A stretch of DNA of 5,313 nt from a bacterium. GTDB taxonomy: Bacteria; Chloroflexota; Dehalococcoidia; Tepidiformales; Tepidiformaceae. Numbering within the stretch: position 1 is the first letter of the stretch; the number at the start of each line of letters is the position of its first letter. Location of the stretch: assembly GCA_945861295.1 (NCBI GenBank), contig CAMAUF010000186.1, forward strand, positions 1 to 5,313, read 5' to 3'. This document shows positions 1 through 5,259 of this stretch, piece by piece. The notes under the pieces are model-generated. The model searched no databases, was not told the DNA's origin, and worked only from the letters and a program-made list of their open reading frames with translations. The translations under genes were made by a program, and so were the position numbers.

Positions 1-1
1 A

Positions 2-187
2 ATTGGGACGGTCGTGAACCTCGCTTCGCGGCTCTGCGCGGCGGCCAAGGGCGGCGAGGTGCTGATCAGCGAACGCGTCTACGCGATGGTCGAGCCGCAC
101 GTCGACGCCGCCCCAGCGGGCGACCTCGAACTGAAGGGCATGTCGCGGCCGGTGCAAGCGTGGCTGGTGCACGGCATGCGCGCGTAG
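2..187 (+). CDS. Class III adenylate/guanylate cyclase, C-terminal fragment (5' end outside window)
   Basis: Sixty-one codons open from the window edge to a TAG. The translation carries VNLASRL, which contains the Asn-x3-Arg pair that stabilises the transition state in class III nucleotide cyclases (N6 and R10 of the fragment). It then has the family's usual ending: a GGEVLISERVY strand-helix unit and an ELKGMSRPVQAW segment. In this family the protein makes cAMP or cGMP from the nucleoside triphosphate. The N-terminal sensor or ATPase domains and the metal-binding aspartates lie upstream, outside the window, so substrate and activity cannot be judged. The call rests on family knowledge of these motifs. 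The next feature downstream is a tRNA piece on the opposite strand, so this gene ends its transcription unit. Confidence 0.85.
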   Translation: MGTVVNLASRLCAAAKGGEVLISERVYAMVEPHVDAAPAGDLELKGMSRPVQAWLVHGMRA

Positions 188-192
188 GCGCG

Positions 193-279
193 CGTCGCGA
201 ACTGGTGCCGAGAGGGGGATTCGAACCCCCACGCCTATACGGCTTCCGATTTTAAGTCGGCGGCTTCCCGTTCGCGACG
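193..279. repeat. 10-bp perfect inverted repeat flanking the tRNA-Leu fragment
   Basis: CGTCGCGAAC at 193-202 is the exact reverse complement of GTTCGCGACG at 270-279. The left arm abuts the CCA end of the tRNA at 203 with no gap. The right arm lies just beyond the anticodon arm. The arms could pair in a transcript and enclose the fragment, or they could be recombinase-binding arms. Function is unknown, and chance is possible in GC-rich DNA. Confidence 0.5.
203..266 (-). tRNA. tRNA-Leu(UAA), 3' portion; probably a truncated or pseudo tRNA
   Basis: Read on the minus strand, the sequence gives an anticodon stem-loop with loop CTTAAAA (anticodon UAA, plus-strand 252-254). A long variable arm (GCC/GGC stem) follows, as expected for Leu. 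Next come a perfect 5-bp T arm (GGGGG/CCCCC with loop TTCGAAT), the acceptor 3' strand TCTCGGC, discriminator A and encoded CCA at 205-203. The 5' half is not normal: no GCCGAGA lies at the expected distance to pair with TCTCGGC, and there is no canonical GGTAGA D loop. The outermost anticodon-stem pair is a G-A mismatch. Upstream bases (GCGAACGGGAAG) only faintly resemble a Leu D arm. I infer a 3' tRNA fragment of the kind left at one end of an element integrated in a tRNA gene. A diverged full-length tRNA is less likely. Confidence 0.65.
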
Positions 280-286
280 TGACGGG
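267..286. repeat. Hairpin beside the tRNA fragment
   Basis: CCCGT at 267-271 pairs with ACGGG at 282-286 around a 10-nt loop. It sits where the D arm and acceptor 5' strand of an intact tRNA would be, and contributes to the conclusion that the 5' half has been replaced. It overlaps the right arm of the inverted repeat at 270-279. Confidence 0.4.
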
Positions 287-299
287 ACGGCTCAAATAG

Positions 300-343
300 G
301 GCCGTTTTGGGCTTTAAAAGGGGCAAAGAATGGCCGTTTTGGG
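300..343. repeat. 12-bp direct repeat (GGCCGTTTTGGG) pair
   Basis: The identical 12-mer GGCCGTTTTGGG occurs at 300-311 and 332-343, 32 bp apart start to start (about three helical turns). Short direct repeats next to a tRNA-borne crossover site are typical arm-type binding sites of tyrosine recombinases. The assignment here is inference, since no integrase gene is present in the window. Confidence 0.5.
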
Positions 344-384
344 TCGAAACACGCGGGGCGTTCGTCGAGTGCCGCGCAGGTTTA

Positions 385-403
385 GGGGTACGATTGGGGT
401 ACG
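385..403. repeat. 8-bp tandem direct repeat (GGGGTACG), 11-bp period
   Basis: GGGGTACG occurs at 385-392 and again at 396-403, separated by ATT. The 11-bp spacing places both copies on nearly the same DNA face, as for a protein bound in tandem. It could be a recombinase arm site or an excisionase site. The evidence is only the repeat itself and its location near the tRNA fragment. Confidence 0.45.
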
Positions 404-405
404 GT

Positions 406-446
406 CCGCAACGCATTTGCGGCGGCCTCGGGCGAATTGGCCCGAG
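406..446. repeat. Two adjacent perfect hairpins
   Basis: CCGCAA (406-411) pairs with TTGCGG (417-422) around a 5-nt loop. Four bases on, CTCGGGC (427-433) pairs with GCCCGAG (440-446) around a 6-nt loop. Neither is followed by a T-run on either strand, so they are not classical intrinsic terminators. They directly follow the GGGGTACG repeats, so the whole 385-446 block may be one protein- or structure-recognition region. Confidence 0.45.
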
Positions 447-671
447 CGCTCGGGGATGGTGTCGAGGCTCCGGACGGACGTGCTTCGCTTCGGGAGGCCC
501 AGACGACGGCGGCCCTCGGTGCGACGCGAATTGGTCCCCGTGCCCGGCTCTCTTTGCAGTGGCAGCGGATCGGCGCGGTTGGCGACCCAGCCGGAGGACG
601 GGCCAGAGATGTGCAGGAGCACGCGGCCGAGCGTCAGGACCGCGGCGGATTCCCCGACCTCGCGGCTGGGC

Positions 672-745
672 GCGAGGCGATGGGGGGTGGGGGGTGCGAC
701 CGGGGACGGCCGGTGTGGGTTGGGGGACGTGCCAGGTTGTAGAGC
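672..745 (-). terminator. Candidate Rho-dependent termination region (C-rich, G-poor on the minus strand)
   Basis: Read on the minus strand, this stretch downstream of the acyltransferase remnant is a run of C with few G. It includes C-runs opposite the G-runs at 682-687, 689-694, 702-705 and 722-726. A C-over-G bubble just past an operon end is the usual look of a Rho loading site. It follows the hairpin at 745-770. No coding feature competes for the sequence. The call is inference from base composition only. The same bases on the plus strand could fold as a G-quadruplex. Confidence 0.3.
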
Positions 746-770
746 CGGAGCCGCGGGTAGCGGCTATCGG
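745..770 (-). terminator. Strong hairpin just downstream of the minus-strand operon
   Basis: AGCCGC (749-754) pairs with GCGGCT (760-765) around the 5-nt loop GGGTA. After a small internal loop, CCG (745-747) pairs with CGG (768-770), giving a 9-bp GC-rich stem. It begins 18 nt past the stop of the plsC-like remnant. There is no T-run after it on the minus strand, so a canonical intrinsic terminator is not shown. It could protect the 3' end or act together with the C-rich stretch beyond it. Confidence 0.35.
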
Positions 771-788
771 TGCGTCGAGCGTTCATAG

Positions 789-1354
789 TCATGAGTCTAC
801 TCCGTCGGGGGTTGGTTCTTCGCGCGCCCAGCGGTCGAGTTCGGCCCATCGGTCCCAGAGCCACGCGGCCTGACCGGCGGGGTCCCCAGGAATGGCCGCG
901 CGAGCGAAGCGGCGAACCCGGATGGCAACCTCTCCGCCGATCAGTTCGCCGGACAGGAGAGCTCCGTAGTCGCTGGCCGTATCGAGCCCCCGATGTTCGC
1001 CGAAGACGACGTACGCGTCGGGCACTGCCGCCAGCGCGGAGAGAAAGGCGCCGGTCCGGGGCGGGAGCACGCTGCGAAGCGCCCAGGCTCGCCGGGCGTC
1101 TTCGGACCCGGTCTCGGTAAGCCGGGCAACTGCCCGCTGGAGGCGAGCGGGGCTGAACAGGGCGCCCTCTGGGAAGATGAGCACTCCGTCATTTGGCCCG
1201 AGACCGGCGGCGAGGGCGCTTACCCTATCACCAGCAGGAATGGACTCAGGAGGACGAGCAGAAGGGCGAAGGCCACGTAAAGCGGAATCGTGACCGAGCG
1301 CCGAAGCCAGGCGCGGGCGAAGGACTCGTGCCTCCACGGCGCCGGGGCACTCAT
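789..1354 (-). pseudogene. plsC: PlsC-like lysophospholipid (1-acylglycerol-3-phosphate) acyltransferase, internally deleted and frameshifted
   Basis: Two pieces of one gene lie in different frames. The first, from ATG at 1354, gives MSAPAPWRHESF and then one hydrophobic segment (IPLYVAFALLLVLLSPFLLV), and stops at TAA at 1222-1220. The second begins right there in another frame with ALAAGLGPNDGVLIFPEG and runs to TGA at 789. It contains the phosphate-binding block of the family (here FPEGALFSP) and the usual tail: VLPPRTGAFLSAL, VVFGEHRGLD and a Trp-rich end (WLWDRWAELDRW). PlsC-type enzymes transfer acyl chains to lysophospholipid at the membrane. The catalytic HX4D block and the substrate-binding block between these pieces are absent, so roughly 150 residues appear lost (my estimate from typical family length). 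The Arg usual in the PEGTR motif is Leu here. The start overlaps the upstream SRPBCC stop as ATGA, so it was the third gene of that operon. An assembly error is the main alternative. Confidence 0.8.
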
Positions 1355-1863
1355 GTCCACGTTGCGGGGAGTCCCGAGGCGAGGGGAGCGGACGAGCGAA
1401 GGGGCACGGGTCCGAAGATGCGCTCCAGGGCCTCGCGACGGTATTCGAAGATGCCCTCGACCTTCTGTCGCACCGTCCGGCACCCGAGGAGGTCACCGGC
1501 CAGGCCGAAGGGAAGGGCGTAGTGGATGATGTCGCGCATCTCCGTGCCCCCGGCAACCGCGCGGAAGTGGTGCTGGTGGTGCCAGAACCGGTACGGGCCG
1601 GCGCGCTGCTCATCGACGAAGAGGGCGCCGTCGCCGACCTGGGTGATTTCGGTGACCCAGAGCACGCGCACGCCGGGAACGGGCGCGACGTTGTAGGTGA
1701 CGATCAGGCCAGGGTGCATCTTCGAAGGCAGTTTCGACGTTGGCTTCAAGTTCAGCCAGGGCGGTGTGATCTCCGGCAGTCTGGACGGGTCGGAGAAGAA
1801 CTGCCAGGCCTCGTCGAGCGGGATGGGAAGGAACTGGGTCCCCTCGATGCGGTGCAGTCGCAT
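1351..1863 (-). CDS. SRPBCC-fold protein (COG4276-like, ligand-binding/cyclase superfamily)
   Basis: The 170-residue protein begins MRLHRIEGTQFLPIPLDEAWQF, the standard first strand and helix of the START/Bet v 1 (SRPBCC) fold. It carries the hallmark FVDEQRAGPYRFWHHQHHF at residues 82-100, followed by TEMRDIIHYALPFG and a final long helix. These motifs mark the small SRPBCC group often encoded beside TIGR01777 epimerases, sometimes annotated as CDP-paratose 2-epimerase-like. The fold binds hydrophobic ligands in a cavity; the ligand and reaction of this group are not established. There is no signal peptide or membrane segment, so it is probably cytosolic. It starts 2 nt after the epimerase stop, with AAGGG upstream as a possible ribosome site. 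Its TGA overlaps the next ATG, so translation of all three operon genes is probably coupled. Confidence 0.88.
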   Translation of the reverse strand: MRLHRIEGTQFLPIPLDEAWQFFSDPSRLPEITPPWLNLKPTSKLPSKMHPGLIVTYNVAPVPGVRVLWVTEITQVGDGALFVDEQRAGPYRFWHHQHHFRAVAGGTEMRDIIHYALPFGLAGDLLGCRTVRQKVEGIFEYRREALERIFGPVPLRSSAPLASGLPATWT

Positions 1864-1865
1864 GG

Positions 1866-2756
1866 TCAGGAGCCCTTCAGCGCCGCACTGAGGGCGCCGG
1901 CGACCTCCGGGTAGCGAAAGGCGAAGTCCGCCTCCTGTAGCCGGCGCGGGATGACGCGCTGGCTCGACAGGAGCAGTTCGTCCGCCGCTTCACCGAGGAG
2001 CGTCCGGAGCGCGAATGCCGGCACCGCGAAGAGTGCAGGGCGCCGCAGCACGGCGGCCAGCGCCTTCGTCAGTTCGCGGTTCGTCACCGGCGTGGGTGCC
2101 GTCACGTTGTAGACCCCTGACATGTCCGAGGTGATCGCGTGCAGGATGACGGAGACTACGTCGTCGAGCGCGACCCAGGAGAACCACTGCCTGCCGCTTC
2201 CGAGGCGCCCGCCCAGGCCGAACTTGAACGGCAGTGCCATCCGGCTGAGGGCGCCCTTCCCCGGTGCAAGGACGACGCCGAGCCTCAGGATCACCGTCCT
2301 TGCGCCGGCCCGCTCGGCATGGAGGATCTCCGCCTCCCATTCTTTGGTGAGCTCCGCGAGGAAACCGGTTCCTCCCTTGCTCCCCTCGTCGAGGACCTCG
2401 TCGCCGCGGCTCCCATAGATGCCGACCGCGGAAGCCGCGATGAGCGCCGGCGGGTTGGTCATTCTTTCGAGGTGCGAAACGAGCAAGCGAGTCGAGTCGA
2501 CCCGGCTCGCGCGGAGGGCCGCTTTCCGGGATTTCGTCCACCGCCCCTGGCCGATCGACTCCCCGGCAAGGTGAACGATGGCGTCGAGTCCTTCCATGGC
2601 ATCCTCCCGGAGCCAGCCGCCGGCCGGGTCCCAGACCGCGTCCGGCTCGTCCGGCTTGCCGCGCACAAAGCGGCGGACCTCGTGCCCTTCGATTTCGAGT
2701 CGCTGTCGAAGGGCGCTACCGATCAGGCCTGAACTACCCGTAATTCCGATTCGCAT
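1866..2756 (-). CDS. TIGR01777 family NAD(P)-binding epimerase/oxidoreductase (SDR39U1/YfcH-like)
   Basis: The 296-residue length is normal for the family. The N-terminus has the Rossmann motif GSSGLIG (7-13). Next come the family signature HLAGESIGQGRWTKSRK (62-78) with SRVDSTR (84-90), SAVGIYGSRGDE (109-120), RLGVVL (158-163), GSGRQWFSWVALDDV (186-200) and GVYNVTAPTPVTNRE (214-228). A DUF1731-type C-terminal helix pair containing LLLSSQRVIPRRLQEADFAF lies near 261-280. The usual SDR YxxxK is not present in standard form, as expected for this atypical group. The reaction is unproven. It is the first gene of the minus-strand operon, divergent from the CarH-like regulator. The start at 2756 is supported by GGGAG six bases upstream. 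Homologues commonly sit near photolyase and MerR-type light regulators, which fits this locus. Confidence 0.92.
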   Translation of the reverse strand: MRIGITGSSGLIGSALRQRLEIEGHEVRRFVRGKPDEPDAVWDPAGGWLREDAMEGLDAIVHLAGESIGQGRWTKSRKAALRASRVDSTRLLVSHLERMTNPPALIAASAVGIYGSRGDEVLDEGSKGGTGFLAELTKEWEAEILHAERAGARTVILRLGVVLAPGKGALSRMALPFKFGLGGRLGSGRQWFSWVALDDVVSVILHAITSDMSGVYNVTAPTPVTNRELTKALAAVLRRPALFAVPAFALRTLLGEAADELLLSSQRVIPRRLQEADFAFRYPEVAGALSAALKGS

Positions 2757-2762
2757 GTCATG

Positions 2763-2767
2763 CTCCC
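2763..2767 (-). promoter_or_regulatory. Ribosome binding site of the TIGR01777 gene
   Basis: On the minus strand GGGAG lies six bases before the ATG at 2756-2754. It selects that ATG over an out-of-frame ATG at 2761-2759. Confidence 0.6.
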
Positions 2768-2783
2768 GTGCGCTGTTGTCCGC

Positions 2784-2798
2784 CGTCCCTGAGGGACG
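2784..2798. promoter_or_regulatory. 15-bp perfect palindrome in the epimerase leader
   Basis: CGTCCCTGAGGGACG is a 6-bp perfect dyad around TGA. If the minus-strand promoter proposed at 2819-2847 is used, it lies in the 5' leader about 28 nt before the epimerase ATG. There it could fold as an RNA hairpin or serve as a repressor operator. It is not followed by a T-run. It resembles no CarH/LitR operator that I can name. Confidence 0.35.
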
Positions 2799-2811
2799 CT
2801 GGGGCGATCTC

Positions 2812-2842
2812 GCGACAAACTGTGGACGACCGACCCTATAAT
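2812..2842 (+). promoter_or_regulatory. Sigma-70 type promoter of the carH-like operon
   Basis: A consensus -10 hexamer TATAAT sits at 2837-2842. The best -35 in reach is GCGACA at 2812-2817, with a 19-bp spacer. This is long for sigma-70 but typical of promoters controlled by MerR-family proteins. Transcription would begin near 2849 and leave a leader of about 39 nt. A weaker alternative further down is TTGCAC (2852-2857) with TATAGA (2874-2879), 16 bp apart. The -10 is clear; the -35 is a judgement. Confidence 0.55.
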
Positions 2843-2847
2843 GTCAA
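2819..2847 (-). promoter_or_regulatory. Candidate promoter of the epimerase-SRPBCC-plsC operon, overlapping the opposite promoter
   Basis: On the minus strand a perfect TTGACA lies at 2847-2842. With a 17-bp spacer the -10 is CACAGT (2824-2819), which matches consensus at only three positions. The TTGACA shares base 2842 with the plus-strand TATAAT. The two promoters therefore occupy the same DNA, and one bound regulator could block both. The weak -10 suggests low basal activity or dependence on an activator or alternative sigma factor. Confidence 0.4.
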
Positions 2848-2858
2848 GGGATTGCACA
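2842..2858. promoter_or_regulatory. Candidate operator for the CarH-like regulator (imperfect dyad)
   Basis: TGTCAA at 2842-2847 and TTGCACA at 2852-2858 form a near-dyad with TGT and ACA ends, differing by one inserted base. TGT/ACA-containing half-sites are typical of CarH and LitR operators, and the position over the -10 and start region would suit repression. The match is loose, so treat it as a candidate only. Confidence 0.25.
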
Positions 2859-2887
2859 GAATTCGTCTAGAGTTATAGAGTGGGATC

Positions 2888-3829
2888 ATGCTTGTCCGTA
2901 TCGGTGCCCTCAGCGAGATGACCGGCGTATCGGTCGATGTCCTACGGTCCTGGGAACGTCGCTATGGCCTGCTCTCACCCGAACGAACAGCTGGTGGATT
3001 CCGCCTCTACGCGGAGGCTGATGTCGCCCGCGTAACGGCGATGCGCGCGTTCCTGGCCGCTGGCGTCGCGGCATCGGAAGCGGCGCGGCAGGTGCTCGCA
3101 GGGGCGGTGCCGGCCGCAGCGGGCGCTGAGACGGCGCTCACCGACGTTCGCAACGAACTCCACACTGCCCTCCGCCGCTTCGACGAGACGGCGATCGAGA
3201 GTGCCATCGATCGCGTGCTCGCTGGCTTCGGACTCGATACCGCCATCCGCGAGCTGTTTCTTCCCGCCTTGCGAGAGCTCGGTGACGACTGGGCGGCGGA
3301 CACAGTCAGCGTGGCCCAGGAGCACTTCGCCGTCACGGTGCTTCGCGGCCGACTCCTCGCGTTGGCCCGGGGCTGGGATGCCGGTCTCGGTCCGCGAGCC
3401 GTGCTCGCCTGTCCGCCTGGTGAGTTCCACGACGTTTCGCTGATCCTGTTCGGGCTCACCGTTCGCCGGCGCGGATGGCGGATAACCTTCCTGGGAGCCA
3501 ATACGCCGATGGAAGACGTCTTCGCCACGGAGGAGCGAATCGCCGCGCGTCTGACTGTCTTGTTCGCATCCAACTGGGACGGCCATCGCGCGCTCGTGCC
3601 AGTTCTGGCGGCGAACGCTGCACGGGCCATCGCGCTTGGCGGCGCGACGGCGGGTCCCATCGCTGAAGCGGCCGGTTGCCGCTGGCTCTGGGGGGACCCG
3701 GTCGCGGCTGCCGAAGAGGTGACACGGGAAATTGCTTCGGCGGCGGACTCGCCATCGATGACCGGTGACGGGGCGAAGCGCCAAACCGTCCGGACGACCG
3801 ACGGCAAGCGGTCAGCGGGGCTGCGATGA
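2888..3829 (+). CDS. carH: MerR-family regulator with B12-binding domain, CarH/LitR-type photoreceptor
   Basis: The 313-residue protein has a MerR winged-helix DNA-binding domain at about 3-70 (IGALSEMTGVSVDVLRSWERRYGLL, then GGFRLY). A helical-bundle cobalamin cap follows at about 85-160 and a Rossmann B12-binding domain at about 168-285. Residues of the CarH class are present: W135 followed nine residues later by E145-H146 (the Wx9EH motif over the upper face of adenosylcobalamin), and the lower-ligand His as E179-F-H181-D. A GG pair occurs at 251-252. In characterised CarH, adenosylcobalamin drives tetramer binding to DNA in the dark, and light breaks the Co-C bond and releases repression. 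Ser184 replaces the Gly of the E/DxHxxG motif. The tail after 288 is polar and probably disordered. It is the first gene of an operon, and its TGA overlaps the next ATG. Likely autoregulated from the divergent intergenic region. The family assignment is firm; light sensing is inference. Confidence 0.9.
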   Translation: MLVRIGALSEMTGVSVDVLRSWERRYGLLSPERTAGGFRLYAEADVARVTAMRAFLAAGVAASEAARQVLAGAVPAAAGAETALTDVRNELHTALRRFDETAIESAIDRVLAGFGLDTAIRELFLPALRELGDDWAADTVSVAQEHFAVTVLRGRLLALARGWDAGLGPRAVLACPPGEFHDVSLILFGLTVRRRGWRITFLGANTPMEDVFATEERIAARLTVLFASNWDGHRALVPVLAANAARAIALGGATAGPIAEAAGCRWLWGDPVAAAEEVTREIASAADSPSMTGDGAKRQTVRTTDGKRSAGLR

Positions 3830-5259
3830 GAGCGCTTGTCTTCGGTGCGAGCGGGTACGTGGGCACCAATCTCGTGCCACGCCTGGCCGAGCGGGACTTC
3901 GAGGTCCGCGCGGCCGGGCGGCACGCCGAAGTGCTCAACGCGCGAGGCTGGAAGGGCGTCGAGGTCGTGACAGCGGACGCGCTCGCGCCCGAATCATTGG
4001 CGAAGGCGCTCGAGGGCATCGATGTCGCGTTCTATCTTGTCCACTCCATGGCGTCGGGCGCGGACTTCGCGCGCCTCGATCGCCAGGCGGCCACGAACTT
4101 CCGTGACGCTGCAGCCGCCGCGGGCGTGAAGCGCATCATCTATCTCGGCGGGCTTCAGCCAGGGCACGACGCGAGCGAACACCTCGCATCGAGACGCGAG
4201 ACGGGCGATGTGCTCCGAGCAGGCCCCGTTCCCGTCACCGAGCTGCGGGCGGGCATTGTCGTGGGAGCGGGGTCGGCCGCATTCGAGGTCATCCGCGACC
4301 TCGCCAACCACCTGCCCGTCATGACTACACCGCGCTGGGTGCGCTCGCGGACGCGGCCAATCGCGCTGGACGACCTCCTGGACTACCTGGTAGGTGTCGC
4401 AGAGCACCCCGAGACGGCCGGCCAAACCTACGACGTCGGGGGGAAGGAGACGCTCACCTATGCCGACATGCTGCGGGAGTTCGCCGCGGTCACGGGGAAG
4501 CGTCGGCTGATCATCCCGGTGCCGGTGCTAACACCGCGCCTCTCTTCGTACTGGCTTGGCCTGGTTACCGCGGTGCCCGCCGCGGTCGCGCGACCGTTGA
4601 TCGACGGTCTGCGCCACGACCTCATCCCGGACGACCGGACCATCCGCGCGGTGCTTCCGATCCCGCTGCGCACCTACAGGGAGGCCGTTGTCGCCGCGCT
4701 CGAACGGGAGCGTTCGCTTTCGGTGCCGGCGCGATGGACCGAAGGAGCACTCGCGTTCCGCGGCTACAACGCGGAGGTCTCGTACTACTCGAAGGGCGAG
4801 CGCACGGAGCTCGACGGGCAGGCGTCGGCTGAGAACCTGTGGAAGGTGGTGTCCAGCCTGGGCGGCGATACCGGCTACTACTACGCGAACGTCCTCTGGC
4901 GGCTGCGGGGACTGTTGGATCGCCTCGTTGGCGGCCCGGGCATGCGTCGTGGCCGGCGCCACCCTGCGGAGGTGCGGGTGGGCGATACGCTCGACTTCTG
5001 GCGCGTCGCTGCGGTCGAACCCGGCCGGCGCCTGACGCTGCTCGCCGAGATGCGGCTGCCGGGGACGGCCGTGCTGGAGTTCGAAGTGGTGACCACGGGG
5101 GCGCACACCAGCCGCCTGGTCACCACCGCGCGCTTCCACCCCTCGGGCACGCTGGGGCTGCTGTACTGGAAGGCGCTCGTGCTTGCTCACAACAGGATCT
5201 TCCGCGGCATGCCGCGCGCCATGGTGCGTCGTGCCGAGTGGCTGGAGTCGTTGGGCTGA
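3826..5259 (+). CDS. SDR-family NAD(P)-binding protein fused to a DUF2867 domain
   Basis: The 477-residue protein has an extended/atypical SDR domain at about 1-290: GASGYVG (7-13) for NAD(P), FYLVHSM (69-75), VKRIIYLGGLQP (101-112), ELRAGIVVGAGS (139-150), TRPIALDDLLDYL (176-188) and YDVGGKETLTYADML (202-216). A linker leads to a DUF2867 domain at about 325-470. Its signatures are DTGYYYANVLWRLRGLLDRL (348-367), GGPGMRRGRR (369-378), VGDTLDFWRVAAVEPGRRL (385-403) and AEMRLPGTAVLEFEV (407-421). This SDR plus DUF2867 fusion is a known architecture with no assigned reaction. The DUF2867 part looks like an SRPBCC-type fold, so the gene may be a fused analogue of the separate epimerase and SRPBCC genes in the divergent operon (inference). 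The start is fixed by the ATGA overlap with the regulator. Its stop overlaps the photolyase start. Co-regulation by the CarH-like protein is likely. Confidence 0.9.
   Translation: MRALVFGASGYVGTNLVPRLAERDFEVRAAGRHAEVLNARGWKGVEVVTADALAPESLAKALEGIDVAFYLVHSMASGADFARLDRQAATNFRDAAAAAGVKRIIYLGGLQPGHDASEHLASRRETGDVLRAGPVPVTELRAGIVVGAGSAAFEVIRDLANHLPVMTTPRWVRSRTRPIALDDLLDYLVGVAEHPETAGQTYDVGGKETLTYADMLREFAAVTGKRRLIIPVPVLTPRLSSYWLGLVTAVPAAVARPLIDGLRHDLIPDDRTIRAVLPIPLRTYREAVVAALERERSLSVPARWTEGALAFRGYNAEVSYYSKGERTELDGQASAENLWKVVSSLGGDTGYYYANVLWRLRGLLDRLVGGPGMRRGRRHPAEVRVGDTLDFWRVAAVEPGRRLTLLAEMRLPGTAVLEFEVVTTGAHTSRLVTTARFHPSGTLGLLYWKALVLAHNRIFRGMPRAMVRRAEWLESLG

Larger units (their letters stand above)
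267..788. other. About 520 bases without a convincing gene, rich in repeats and hairpins
   Basis: Open frames exist here on both strands. Their translations are Arg/Gly/Pro-rich, overlap one another and show no family motif, so I treat them as artefacts of high GC. One plus-strand frame near 389-680 reads for a while with normal-looking composition and could be a decayed gene piece, but I recognise nothing in it. What the stretch holds is structural. There is a hairpin at 267-286, direct repeats at 300-343 and 385-403, paired hairpins at 406-446, a G-rich tract at 682-727 and a strong hairpin at 745-770. With the tRNA fragment beside it, this looks like the end of an integrated element or its remnant. 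Confidence 0.55.

Noticed and set aside
246..261. Group I intron in the tRNA-Leu(UAA) anticodon loop
   Set aside because: The anticodon loop CTTAAAA is continuous, so no intron interrupts it.
203..291. A complete tRNA-Leu extending to a GCCG near 291
   Set aside because: Only four acceptor pairs form, the anticodon would sit three bases too far from the 5' end, and no proper D arm appears. A full tRNA cannot be excluded, but a 3' fragment fits better.
307..873. Long open frames on both strands across the 300-870 stretch
   Set aside because: The translations are Arg/Gly/Pro-rich, overlap in several frames, share no family motif and run into the antisense of the acyltransferase remnant. They fit stop-poor GC-rich DNA.
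1215..1230. Programmed ribosomal frameshift joining the two acyltransferase pieces
   Set aside because: A frameshift would not restore the missing catalytic core, and there is no slippery heptamer or clear downstream structure.
789..1613. A single 274-residue acyltransferase read continuously in one frame
   Set aside because: Only the part below about 1220 looks like PlsC. Above that the frame is antisense-like noise overlapping the SRPBCC gene, and the true N-terminus is in the other frame from 1354.
2139..2732. Plus-strand 197-residue open frame opposite the epimerase gene
   Set aside because: It is the antisense of a well-recognised TIGR01777 gene and has no recognisable domain.
3007..3924. 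Minus-strand 305-residue open frame opposite the regulator gene
   Set aside because: Ser/Arg/Ala-rich antisense shadow of the MerR-B12 gene, with no motif or promoter.
4528..5190. Minus-strand 220-residue open frame opposite the SDR-DUF2867 gene
   Set aside because: Its composition is that of an antisense frame, and the plus strand carries clear DUF2867 signatures.
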